Positions 11,066-19,500 of a stretch of DNA of 64,000 nt are shown here, in pieces. Made by a program: the position numbers and the translations under genes. This stretch comes from an uncultured SAR116 cluster alpha proteobacterium (GTDB lineage Bacteria; Pseudomonadota; Alphaproteobacteria; Puniceispirillales; Marisalimonadaceae). The notes beneath the pieces are model-generated. The model ran no database searches. It was given only the letters and a program-made list of their open reading frames with translations, and had not been told where the DNA came from. Positions within the stretch are counted from its first letter, which is position 1. Every line of letters starts with the position of its first letter. The stretch covers positions 1 to 64,000 of the forward strand of contig CACIWG010000004.1 of the NCBI GenBank assembly GCA_902590245.1, read 5' to 3'.

Positions 11066-12417
11066 TTATTTTTTGTAAAAATTTTACTAATATCTTTTTC
11101 CCAAACACCATTAAATTTTCTTACCAACTCATCGGCCGCTGTTTCTTGATTTTCTAACATATTTAATAATGGATCTAAAAATTGTGTTTCACTCACCCCA
11201 TTTATATCTTTAAAATTTCTTCTCTTAAGACCTTCATAAGAGATATTCAAAAGATCTTTAGCTACATTAATTATTTTAGATGAGCCTATAATCCCATTTA
11301 ATCCAAATTTAGCAGCAGAAATTCTACTTTCTTCTAACAAGGAAACATTCATAAATTTTTTTGCAACATGGAACGCTTCATCTAAACTTTTTTCATCATA
11401 TAAAAGCCCTACCCAAAAAGCAGGTAACGCACAAATTCTATTCCATGGACCTCCATCCGCACCTCTCATCTCTAAGTATTGTTTTAATCTAACCTCAGGG
11501 AAAGCAACAGTCACATGATCTTCCCAATCTGAAATTGTAGGAAATTTACCTTCAAATCCGTCTAGTTTTCCATTCATAAATTTTGCAAATGATTTTCCAG
11601 CAGCGTTATGATATGTTCCCTTATCATAAACAAAATACATTGGTACAGATAAAAGATATTCTGTCCAAGCTTCATATCCAAAATCTTTACTAAAAACAAT
11701 ATCAGGAAAACCAGATCTTTTACTGTCTGTATCTGTCCAGGTGTAAGCCCTTAAAGATGAATAGTTACTGATTTTACCTTCAATAAATGGAGAATTTGAA
11801 AATAAAGCAGTTGCAATAGGTTGCAATGCCAAAGAAGTTTTAAATTTTTTAACCATATCCATTTCATCTGAATAATCTAAATTAACCTGTATGGTACAAG
11901 TTCTTATCATCATGTCTATTCCACGGTTTCCAACTTTTGGCATATGATTTTTCATAATTTCATATCTGTTTTTTGGCATCCAATTTATTTGATCTCTTTT
12001 CGAAATAGGATCAAATCCCAATCCAAGCATCACAAAATCCAACTCATTAGAAATTTTTCTCATCAAATTCAGATGCAAACCCGCTTCATTACATGTCATG
12101 TGTAAGTTTCTTAAAGGTGCACCAGATAATTCAAATTGTCCTCCAGGTTCAAGAGATATAGAAGAACCTGATTTATGTTTCAATCCAATTAAATTATTAC
12201 CTTCATTAATTTTCTTCCAATCTTCTTCTTCTGCAATTCTATTTAAAATAGTTTTTATTCCATTTAAATCTTCATAACCCAATCTTTTAAAATCATTTTT
12301 TTTAAATAAAAATTTTTCATGTTCAGTTCCAATAAGCCAATCATCTCTTTTCTTTTCACCTTCTTTGAACCACTGGAAAATTTTATCAAGATTTAATGTT
12401 TGTTTATTTTCCATCAT
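11062..12417 (-). CDS. gshA: Glutamate-cysteine ligase (plant/alphaproteobacterial type)
   Basis: 451 residues. It catalyses the ATP-dependent joining of glutamate and cysteine, the first step of glutathione synthesis. The N-terminus has the substrate-site stretch DWLIGTEHEKF, then SLEPGGQFELSGAPL, and a central RTCTIQVNLDYSDE, all typical of the plant/alphaproteobacterial family rather than the E. coli GshA type. The second glutathione gene, gshB, is not in the window. Two ATG codons are adjacent at the start. The genome clearly uses glutathione, since a ChaC-type cyclotransferase and a glutathione peroxidase are also present here. It follows rsmE on the same strand after 18 bases. Confidence 0.93.
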   Translation of the reverse strand: MMENKQTLNLDKIFQWFKEGEKKRDDWLIGTEHEKFLFKKNDFKRLGYEDLNGIKTILNRIAEEEDWKKINEGNNLIGLKHKSGSSISLEPGGQFELSGAPLRNLHMTCNEAGLHLNLMRKISNELDFVMLGLGFDPISKRDQINWMPKNRYEIMKNHMPKVGNRGIDMMIRTCTIQVNLDYSDEMDMVKKFKTSLALQPIATALFSNSPFIEGKISNYSSLRAYTWTDTDSKRSGFPDIVFSKDFGYEAWTEYLLSVPMYFVYDKGTYHNAAGKSFAKFMNGKLDGFEGKFPTISDWEDHVTVAFPEVRLKQYLEMRGADGGPWNRICALPAFWVGLLYDEKSLDEAFHVAKKFMNVSLLEESRISAAKFGLNGIIGSSKIINVAKDLLNISYEGLKRRNFKDINGVSETQFLDPLLNMLENQETAADELVRKFNGVWEKDISKIFTKNN

Positions 12418-12435
12418 TAAGTCTCTTGTAATTCA

Positions 12436-13161
12436 TTAATTTATCTTATAACTTGAGTTTATTATATTTAAATAAGATAGACCAACTATTGCAGCAGTAT
12501 CAGATCTTAAAATGGTCTTACCGAAACTTATAGGAAAAACGAATTTAAAAGTTTTTAACATCTCATTCTCTTCAATAGAAAACCCACCTTCTGGTCCAAT
12601 TAATAAGGATGATTTAACAAAATTTTTTTTATTTAGGATAGTTAAATTTTTATTAATTTTTAAAATTTCATCTGCATATAAAATACTTCTATTTTTATCC
12701 CATCTTTTCAATAATGCCTGCATTGTCTGTAAATCATTAATTTCTGGAATTGAAATTCTATTTGACTGTTCGCTAGCTTCCCTAGCAATTGCATACATTC
12801 TATTTATATTTATATCTCTGATAGATGATCTTTCAGTTAAAATTGGAAAAATCTTCTTTACGCCTAACTCTGTTGCTTTTTGTACAATAAAATCAATTTT
12901 ATTTTTTTTTACTAATGAAAAGATAAGAAAAATATCATTAAGAATTTCAGTATTTTTAGAGGGTTCAAAAATTTTTAAGGTTGTTTCATCTTTTTGTATT
13001 TTTAATATTTTAGAAAAAAACTCCTTATCATTTTCATTAAATAAATTAATTTGATCATTTTCTTTGCATCGCATTACATTTTTTAAGTAATGAGTGTCAT
13101 TTTTCCTTAATACAATTGTCTTATTCAATGAGAGTTTTTGACTACAATATAACCTTATCAT
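12436..13161 (-). CDS. rsmE: 16S rRNA (uracil-1498-N3)-methyltransferase
   Basis: 241 residues, SPOUT-superfamily methyltransferase that modifies U1498 of 16S rRNA with S-adenosylmethionine. The C-terminal trefoil-knot motifs are clear: LLIGPEGGFSIEENE and ILRSDTAAIVGL. The N-terminus (RLYCSQKLSLNK, then HYLKNVMRCK) matches the family's PUA-like RNA-binding domain, and ATELGVKKIFPILTERS is the conserved centre. It is divergent from ubiA and upstream of the glutamate-cysteine ligase gene, matching a pairing seen in many Alphaproteobacteria. Assignment is secure. Confidence 0.94.
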   Translation of the reverse strand: MIRLYCSQKLSLNKTIVLRKNDTHYLKNVMRCKENDQINLFNENDKEFFSKILKIQKDETTLKIFEPSKNTEILNDIFLIFSLVKKNKIDFIVQKATELGVKKIFPILTERSSIRDININRMYAIAREASEQSNRISIPEINDLQTMQALLKRWDKNRSILYADEILKINKNLTILNKKNFVKSSLLIGPEGGFSIEENEMLKTFKFVFPISFGKTILRSDTAAIVGLSYLNIINSSYKIN

Positions 13162-13241
13162 TTTATTTAATTTTGTTTTAATTGTTATTTTTATTTATCA
13201 TATACAATAACTATAATTTATACATATATTTACTATTAAAT

Positions 13242-14150
13242 ATGAAAATAAAAACAGACATGCCTGAAAATGGTTGGTGGAATAAATTACCAAAAACAAC
13301 ACATAAATGGATTAGGTTAGGTAGGTTCGACAGACCAATAGGAAGTTGGCTATTATTACTTCCATGCCTTTGGACAATTCCAATTTTTTTAAATTCAATA
13401 ACTAAATTATTTGAAATGTATTTAATATTTATAATCGGTGCTTTTTCAATGAGAGCAGCTGGCTGTATAATTAACGATCTATGGGACAGGGACATTGACA
13501 GAAAAATTTCTAGAACTCGTTTAAGGCCAATTGCAAGTGGAGAAATATCTCCAAAAGAGGCCTTTGGATTTTTAATAATTCTTTTGACAGTTTCTTTATT
13601 GTGCTTGTTAAACTTCAATAAATTTACTTGGTTAATCGCCTTATCTTCTTTCCCATTAATTATATTATATCCACTTGCAAAAAGAATAACAAAATGGCCT
13701 CAGTTTGTATTAGGAATAACATTTAGTTGGGGAGTTCCCACAGCATGGGCTGCAACTAATACGGAATTTAATGTTGGAATTTTTTTTCTTTATTTAGGAA
13801 CTGTTTTTTGGATCATAGGTTATGACACTATATATGGTTATCAAGATAAATCTGAAGATAAAATCTACAACATAAATAATACTGCAATCACAACTGAAGA
13901 TTATTATGTTAAATTTATAATGTTCTTTTACATAATTTCTATCTTAAATTTTCTGATAGCAGGCATTATTTTAAAAATACATTTTGGTTGGTATATAGGT
14001 CTATTTTTTATGTTTATGCACTTTACATATCAAATTAAAAAGGCAAAAACCATTAATAGAGATGATGCATTAAAACTATTTAAATCCAATAAGGTTGCAG
14101 GGTTATTTTTAACTTTGGGATCAATGTCTAAATTTTTAGAGATGGTCTAA
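13242..14150 (+). CDS. ubiA: 4-hydroxybenzoate polyprenyltransferase
   Basis: Integral-membrane prenyltransferase that attaches the isoprenoid tail to 4-hydroxybenzoate in ubiquinone synthesis. The first aspartate motif is NDLWDRDIDRKISRTRLRP; the second is in YDTIYGYQDKSED; RFDRPIGSWLLLLPCLW is the family's N-terminal signature. About eight membrane helices are visible. A longer frame opens at 13182, but its extra 20 residues are unrelated low-complexity hydrophobic sequence, so the ATG at 13242 (302 residues) was chosen. The last 23 bases overlap the convergent blh gene. Secure. Confidence 0.95.
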   Translation: MKIKTDMPENGWWNKLPKTTHKWIRLGRFDRPIGSWLLLLPCLWTIPIFLNSITKLFEMYLIFIIGAFSMRAAGCIINDLWDRDIDRKISRTRLRPIASGEISPKEAFGFLIILLTVSLLCLLNFNKFTWLIALSSFPLIILYPLAKRITKWPQFVLGITFSWGVPTAWAATNTEFNVGIFFLYLGTVFWIIGYDTIYGYQDKSEDKIYNINNTAITTEDYYVKFIMFFYIISILNFLIAGIILKIHFGWYIGLFFMFMHFTYQIKKAKTINRDDALKLFKSNKVAGLFLTLGSMSKFLEMV

Positions 14151-14937
14151 AATAAAGATCTACTAATATCATATGAGGAAAGGTTAAGGCAGCAAGACCA
14201 ATAAATGTTACTTTAATTATAGAGTGATCTAAAGAAATATTAAAATTTAAATATGTTAAAATCAAAAAACCTAAAATCCAGGTTAAAAGTGTAAAAAATA
14301 AAAACATATTTCTAATATTTTTGTCAGACAAATTATTTCTTAATGATGGCAATATTCTTTTGATGTGGTTAAAACTATGAATGAAACAAAAGTAAAAAGA
14401 AAAAGCAAAAATTGCATTTGTTGTATAAATGATCATAGATATTAAAAAAATACGAATAATGTAATTTTTTTTGATTTCATCAAAATTTATATAAAAGTGA
14501 AATGGCAATAATATTAACCATAGGTATAAGCCATATTTTAAAATTAACCAAAGATCATCAGTGTTGTGATTATTTAAAAGAATTTGGTAAATTGAATTAA
14601 CTTCATTGAAATGAAAAAAACTGATTCCAAAAATTACAATTCCTCCATTTATATATGCTGATAACCAACATTTATAGCTTTTAGACCAACTTATATCACC
14701 CAGTCCAAAATGAATAATACTCACAAACAAGAAAATAATCAGCGTAATATAAGGGATTAAATACCATATCAGTGCAATAGCCAAGGCTAAGAATGAATAA
14801 CAAAATATGAAAAAAAATTTTGATTTCATATTCTTATAATAACCTAATGTTAATGCTATTGAAGCATCAAAAGCACCATGAGGAACTCCAAAAACAAAAA
14901 TCAAAATCAAAGATAAATAATCTAATAAATCAAACAT
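14128..14937 (-). CDS. blh: Brp/Blh family beta-carotene 15,15'-dioxygenase
   Basis: Integral membrane enzyme that splits beta-carotene into two retinal molecules, the chromophore of proteorhodopsin. It is 269 residues and highly hydrophobic, with the conserved iron-ligand histidine regions FGVPHGAFDASI near the start, IHFGLGD, CFIHSFNHIKRILP and LTFPHMILVD. It is the last gene of crtI-crtB-crtY-blh, 10 bases after crtY, and overlaps ubiA tail-to-tail. Context with crt genes and a rhodopsin makes the retinal-forming role very likely. Confidence 0.92.
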   Translation of the reverse strand: MFDLLDYLSLILIFVFGVPHGAFDASIALTLGYYKNMKSKFFFIFCYSFLALAIALIWYLIPYITLIIFLFVSIIHFGLGDISWSKSYKCWLSAYINGGIVIFGISFFHFNEVNSIYQILLNNHNTDDLWLILKYGLYLWLILLPFHFYINFDEIKKNYIIRIFLISMIIYTTNAIFAFSFYFCFIHSFNHIKRILPSLRNNLSDKNIRNMFLFFTLLTWILGFLILTYLNFNISLDHSIIKVTFIGLAALTFPHMILVDLYFRPSLKI

Positions 14938-14947
14938 TAATTAATTT

Positions 14948-16042
14948 TCAATTTTTTTTAATACACTGCCATATTGCACGCAAAAATAAAAGTTTTGGTA
15001 AAGAATATATAATTTTTAACCATGTCTTCAAACTTTGATTACCATTCATAAACAAGGCCATTTCATCTCCAGATAATCTACTATTCATTTTATAAAATAG
15101 CTCTGGAAAAAATTTAGGATTTTTTTCCAGAGCTTTTATGAAAATTTTATCCATAAATAAACTAAATTTAGTATGGATAAAATTATTAATTTTTAAGTTA
15201 TTATTTAATTGATAAATAATGTTACTAATTTGCTTTTGAATATAAATAAAAGTGTAACCCGAGGAAGGTTTTGTAGCCCCACCCCTCGTTCCAATGCTAA
15301 CAGAATTTGCTAGGGAAAAATTCATATATTGCATTGGTATTATACCTTTTTCTTCTTTAAGCACTTTAAAATAATTAATATTATAATTCTCTTTCAAATA
15401 AGAATTAATAGCACTTAAATAAAATTTTCTGTCTTCAACATTTTTTGAAAATAAAGTAGACTCTATTAAAGCTTTTTTCTTTGAAAAAGGTATAACATAG
15501 ATAAAATGTAACCCACGTGATTGATTACACCTAAAATCCATAAGGATAACAGTAGATGGGTCAAATTTATTTTCATTAGTCTCAATAGTTAAGCCTATAA
15601 AATGCTGTATTAAGATATTTTTATTAAAGGTTATATTCCTACAATCAAAAAAATAATCTCCTTCAATAAGTTTTTTATCAACAAAAAATTTTGAATTTAT
15701 ATCTTCAACTTTTTTTTTTATCATTTTCACATTTGAATTATTTATTTTGCCCTTACAAAAATTTATCCATTTTTTTTTATTTATTAAACAATATGGATGC
15801 AGGTTCGAATAAAATGTTTTTTCATTCCTGTAATTTATAATTTTCCATTTATTCCATTTAAGACAAATTTCATCAAAATCATGAGAATATTTACTGCTCC
15901 AAAAACCCCAATAATGATCCTTTTCATCATTATCAGTCCCTAAATAAAATTTAAATGTCGCATCTTTAACTTCTTGTGATCTCCTTATAAAAGAAAACCC
16001 TGCACAACCACCACCAAAGATATTGATATTTTTTTTTTTCAT
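14948..16042 (-). CDS. crtY: Lycopene beta-cyclase
   Basis: 364 residues. Converts lycopene to beta-carotene by closing both ends. The N-terminal dinucleotide motif is IFGGGCAGFSFIRR, and the family segment GTRGGATKPSSGYTFIYIQKQ sits in the C-terminal half. It is slightly shorter than many CrtY proteins but no domain appears to be missing. Start overlaps the crtB stop by 4 bases (ATGA), so translation is coupled. The order crtB-crtY-blh matches proteorhodopsin-linked clusters from marine bacteria. Confidence 0.91.
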   Translation of the reverse strand: MKKKNINIFGGGCAGFSFIRRSQEVKDATFKFYLGTDNDEKDHYWGFWSSKYSHDFDEICLKWNKWKIINYRNEKTFYSNLHPYCLINKKKWINFCKGKINNSNVKMIKKKVEDINSKFFVDKKLIEGDYFFDCRNITFNKNILIQHFIGLTIETNENKFDPSTVILMDFRCNQSRGLHFIYVIPFSKKKALIESTLFSKNVEDRKFYLSAINSYLKENYNINYFKVLKEEKGIIPMQYMNFSLANSVSIGTRGGATKPSSGYTFIYIQKQISNIIYQLNNNLKINNFIHTKFSLFMDKIFIKALEKNPKFFPELFYKMNSRLSGDEMALFMNGNQSLKTWLKIIYSLPKLLFLRAIWQCIKKN

Positions 16043-16938
16043 AAAATTTCTTTTAAATGTTTATGCAAACTTTGATCATGTTTTGGAAACTTTAGTTTGA
16101 AAAAAACAAATATGTTTGTAAAAGTTTTTAATGAAAGTTTAAGTTTTTCAAAATTTGTTGTATATATTCTTCCTCTATACCAAACAAGATTATTTTTTTT
16201 TAATTTAACTCCAATTTCTCTATAAATATTTGAAGCAATACCAATAGCAATTCTAAATTTAAAATTTAAAAAAACTAATCCTTTATTTCCACTTCTGTAA
16301 TATAATTCAGAAATCAGTAAAATTTTTTTTATAGCATGTTTTAAAATTAAGTGGTTTGAATGATTATAATCTTTAGTTAAAATTAAGATTTCCTTTGGAG
16401 TTAAATCATTAATAAATTTACCTGGCAAGTATCGTCTATTAAGTTTTGCATCTTCTTCTATATCTCTTAATATATTAGTTAACTGCATAGCTATACCTAA
16501 ATCAGTAGCAAAATTTAGAGAATTTTTATCTTTACATTCAAGAGCAATGCACATTAACACGCCTACGGTGCCTGCAACTCTATAACAATATAAAATTAAT
16601 TGTTTTTCACTTTTTATTCTAACTAATTTTTGATCAAAAATTAGACCATGAATAAGATCTATAATTTTACTTTTGGCTAACTCACAATTTTTCAAATAAC
16701 TAGGGATATAAATATTATTATTTTCTAATTTTTGATAATCATTTTTCTTAATTAAATCTAAAATATAGTTTAACTTTATAAAATTTTCATCTTTTGTTTT
16801 AGTATCAGCTATATCATCCAACAATCTACAAAATGAGTATAATTCAGCACATCTAATGAGATATTTTTTTGGCAATAATTTACCAGCCCAATAAAAACTT
16901 TTTCCATTTTGTTTCAGAATTTCTAGATGATTACTCAT
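16039..16938 (-). CDS. crtB: Phytoene synthase
   Basis: Condenses two geranylgeranyl diphosphates into phytoene. It is 299 residues with the two aspartate-rich motifs of the squalene/phytoene synthase family: RLLDDIADTKTKDE near residue 40 and LTNILRDIEEDAKLNRRYLP near residue 155. The closing YRGRIYTT-type stretch is also typical. The start overlaps crtI by 8 bases and the end overlaps crtY by 4, so the genes form one operon. The supplier of geranylgeranyl diphosphate (crtE) is not in this cluster. Confidence 0.94.
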   Translation of the reverse strand: MSNHLEILKQNGKSFYWAGKLLPKKYLIRCAELYSFCRLLDDIADTKTKDENFIKLNYILDLIKKNDYQKLENNNIYIPSYLKNCELAKSKIIDLIHGLIFDQKLVRIKSEKQLILYCYRVAGTVGVLMCIALECKDKNSLNFATDLGIAMQLTNILRDIEEDAKLNRRYLPGKFINDLTPKEILILTKDYNHSNHLILKHAIKKILLISELYYRSGNKGLVFLNFKFRIAIGIASNIYREIGVKLKKNNLVWYRGRIYTTNFEKLKLSLKTFTNIFVFFKLKFPKHDQSLHKHLKEIL

Positions 16939-18409
16939 TTAAAATAATATTTTCAACCACTTTTGCTGATGATAATACTCCTGGTATGCCTGCTCCAGGA
17001 TGAGCGCCAGAGGAAGCAAAATATAAATTCTTAATATGCTGGTCTTTATTATGATATCTAAACCAAGCTGATTGCAAAAATATAGGAGCAATTGAAAAAC
17101 CAGCGCCATGCATTGACCTATATTGATTTTTAAATTCATTAGGTGTCATATAAAAATCATTACAAATGCTTTGCTTTAATTTGGGTAATATAGTTTTATC
17201 TAAACTTTCAATTATTCTTTCTTTCAACTTATCACCTTCAACCTTCCAATCAACTTTACCTTGTAAATTTGGGACTGGACACAAAACATAAAAACTATCG
17301 CACCCTTTAGGAGCAAAACTTTTATCTGTAGCTGTAGGTCTATGAATATAAAGAGAAAAATCTTTGGCAAGAATTTTTTTATCAAATATATCTTTTAACA
17401 AACCCTCAAATCTTTTGCCCATCCATATTGTATGATGTGCAACTTTTGGATAATTTTTAGTTGTTCCAAAAAAAAGAACAAACATTCCCATAGAATACTT
17501 TGTAAAAAATTCAGGTAAAAATTTTTTTCTTTTCTTTGTTTTTAAAATTTCTTTATAAAAGGTTGGAGGATCACCATTAAAAATTAATTTATCACATTTA
17601 TAAAGATTATTATTATTATCCGATATAGAAACAACCTTTCCGCTTTCTATGTTAACATTTTTTATATCTATATTTAATTTTATTTTAATTTTTTGCCTTA
17701 ACATTAATTTTTTTAATTCTGTTATAATTTTTCCTGTTCCACCCATACAAAAATATACTCCCCAATTTCTCTCTAGATAGTGAATTAACGCATAAATAGA
17801 AGTTGTATTAAATGGATTTCCTCCAACCAGCAAAGGGTGGATAGAAAATGCTGAACGTATTTTTGGATTTTTTAGGTATCTTCCAACTAATTGCGAAACC
17901 GTTAAATGAGCTTTTAATTTTATTAATGCTGGTATTTGTTTGCACATAAACCAAAAGGAATTAAATGGCTTATCTGATAATTGAGTAAACCCAATATCAA
18001 AGATATCTTTTGATATATTTAATAACTTTTCATAACCTTCCGCATCATCTTTTGAAAATTTTTTAATTTCACGTTTTGTATCTATAACAGTTCTACGATA
18101 GTCAAAAGATGATTTATCATTAAAATAAAATCTGTACCATGGATCTAAAGGAACAAATTTTAGATATTTTTCTCTGTCCTCTCCAAATAAACTAAATAAC
18201 TCGTCAAACATAAATGGAGCAGTAATAACTGTAGGACCAGCATCATGCTTAAATCCTCTTAAATTAAAAACTTGAGCTCTACCACCAATTTCTGGTAATC
18301 TATCAATTAAAGTTACATTATGTCCTAAAGCTCTTAGTCTAAGAGCGCTTGCAATACCACCAAAACCTGATCCGACAACAATTGAATTTATTAACTTTTG
18401 CTTGCTCAT
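16931..18409 (-). CDS. crtI: Phytoene desaturase
   Basis: 492 residues. Desaturates phytoene to lycopene. The FAD-binding Rossmann motif VVGSGFGGIASALRL is followed by the GGRAQVFNLRGFKHDAGPTVI segment, and the C-terminal carotenoid-desaturase signature appears as SGAHPGAGIPGVLSSAKV. All three are characteristic of bacterial CrtI. It is the first of the four-gene retinal operon. Only 31 bases separate its start from the U-tract of the proteorhodopsin terminator, leaving little room for a separate promoter, so transcription may depend on readthrough. Secure assignment. Confidence 0.95.
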   Translation of the reverse strand: MSKQKLINSIVVGSGFGGIASALRLRALGHNVTLIDRLPEIGGRAQVFNLRGFKHDAGPTVITAPFMFDELFSLFGEDREKYLKFVPLDPWYRFYFNDKSSFDYRRTVIDTKREIKKFSKDDAEGYEKLLNISKDIFDIGFTQLSDKPFNSFWFMCKQIPALIKLKAHLTVSQLVGRYLKNPKIRSAFSIHPLLVGGNPFNTTSIYALIHYLERNWGVYFCMGGTGKIITELKKLMLRQKIKIKLNIDIKNVNIESGKVVSISDNNNNLYKCDKLIFNGDPPTFYKEILKTKKRKKFLPEFFTKYSMGMFVLFFGTTKNYPKVAHHTIWMGKRFEGLLKDIFDKKILAKDFSLYIHRPTATDKSFAPKGCDSFYVLCPVPNLQGKVDWKVEGDKLKERIIESLDKTILPKLKQSICNDFYMTPNEFKNQYRSMHGAGFSIAPIFLQSAWFRYHNKDQHIKNLYFASSGAHPGAGIPGVLSSAKVVENIILNE

Positions 18410-18436
18410 ATATAAATATTTTAAATTTAGATTAAA

Positions 18437-18466
18437 AAAAAAGCCAGTCCAAATGGACTGGCTTTT
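18437..18466 (-). terminator. Intrinsic terminator after proteorhodopsin
   Basis: A perfect 10-base-pair inverted repeat, AAGCCAGTCC (18441-18450) and GGACTGGCTT (18455-18464), closes a 4-base loop. Read on the minus strand the hairpin is followed by a run of nine T from about 18442 downwards, the classical Rho-independent layout. It sits 20 bases beyond the proteorhodopsin stop and before crtI. On the plus strand the T run is short, so it should act mainly on proteorhodopsin transcripts. Confidence 0.9.
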
Positions 18467-18484
18467 ATAAAAATTATGTTAAGT

Positions 18485-19246
18485 TTAAGCTTTTGCAGTA
18501 GAGTCTGCAGCTGCCCAAATTGCTAAACAAAATCCTATTTTGTTTAATACGTCAGCAATATTATAAATCATATTTAAACTGTTAGCGTCAGCACCTCCAG
18601 CCATATAACCTACAAAATAACCTATTGGATAAATAGCCCATCCAATTGTAACAATCCATCTCATTGTAGCAAATCCAGATTGAACTGCTTCAGGTGCGTC
18701 TGATGCACTTACTTTTCCAGCTTCACCAGCAAAAATTTCATAAAGAATGTATATCCAACCGGCCATTCCGATTACGAAACCAAGTGTTGCATTAATGAAA
18801 CCAGCTTCACCTAAATAACCACCAACTAGCATTATTACGGAACCTATAAATAGTCTCCAAAAAACACCCATTGCAATAGTTGTACATGCTGCAAGTATTA
18901 TGTAGAATTCAATCATTTGTAATGGAACAGTAATAATCCAGTCTACATATCTAAATACAGTAGGTGATGCTCCGGTTGAAACCCAAACATCTCTCATGTA
19001 AAAATAATGGACTGCTGCCACCATACATACTAAGCCGCCAACAACTAAAGAAGTTCTCCATTTCCCTTCAAATCTTAATGATTCTAGGAAAAAGAATGTG
19101 GCTGCTGCTACCATAGCTATAGAGATGATCCAAAATGTTATACCTACTGGATCTGTAGGCTCTAAGTTGCCAGAAGCAAAACTTAAAGTTGGTAGTCCAG
19201 CAAATAAAATTGCTGGTAATATATATTTTAAAAATTTGAACGACAT
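18485..19246 (-). CDS. Proteorhodopsin, proton-pump type, predicted blue-absorbing
   Basis: 253 residues. A signal peptide (residues about 1-24, ending SFAS) is followed by seven membrane helices. Numbering from this start: proton acceptor D102, T106 and proton donor E113 in helix C (RYVDWIITVPLQMIEFY), the DTE pattern of outward proton pumps; H80 in helix B matches the counter-ion histidine of proteorhodopsin; retinal-binding lysine K236 in VLNKIGF. The spectral tuning residue (position 105 in the reference green form) is Q110, predicting blue absorption. A strong AGGGGAGG ribosome-binding site precedes the ATG, and a strong terminator follows. Retinal is supplied by the adjacent crt-blh operon. 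Confidence 0.97.
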   Translation of the reverse strand: MSFKFLKYILPAILFAGLPTLSFASGNLEPTDPVGITFWIISIAMVAAATFFFLESLRFEGKWRTSLVVGGLVCMVAAVHYFYMRDVWVSTGASPTVFRYVDWIITVPLQMIEFYIILAACTTIAMGVFWRLFIGSVIMLVGGYLGEAGFINATLGFVIGMAGWIYILYEIFAGEAGKVSASDAPEAVQSGFATMRWIVTIGWAIYPIGYFVGYMAGGADANSLNMIYNIADVLNKIGFCLAIWAAADSTAKA

Positions 19247-19307
19247 TAAGGACCTCCCCTATAAGTTAAAATTCGCTCGTAATTAGAATAATATCTAATT
19301 TTCCAAG

Positions 19308-19336
19308 AGAATATGTTCTAAATCATTATGAATCAA
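19308..19336 (-). promoter_or_regulatory. Candidate proteorhodopsin promoter
   Basis: On the minus strand a TTGATT box (19331-19336) and a TATTCT box (19308-19313) are separated by 17 bases, resembling a housekeeping sigma promoter. The start of transcription would fall near 19301, giving a leader of about 55 bases. The whole upstream gap (19247-19500, 254 bases) is AT-rich with no gene found, so chance matches are easy; this is a candidate only. Confidence 0.4.
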
Positions 19337-19500
19337 CAGTTAAAAAGGTGCAAATAATATAAATTAGTTAAAAATAAAACTATCTATTTGAATTTACTGT
19401 ATATTTTATTTTCAAAAAAAAATAATTAATTTTCTTGATTTTTGAAATTATTTATTTTTAATTAATATATTACAACATCTAGTATTATGAGGTAATTATT

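Noticed and set aside
12512-13054. 180-codon open frame on the plus strand
   Set aside because: Lies wholly antisense to rsmE, is low complexity and shows no recognisable motif.
13182-13241. Upstream extension of the ubiA frame
   Set aside because: Extra 20 residues are low-complexity and the conserved protein starts at the later ATG.
19400-19450. AT-only inverted repeat (TTTCAAAAA and TTTTTGAAA) after the 257-residue protein gene
   Set aside because: No G-C pairs of note; too weak to call a terminator in such AT-rich DNA.
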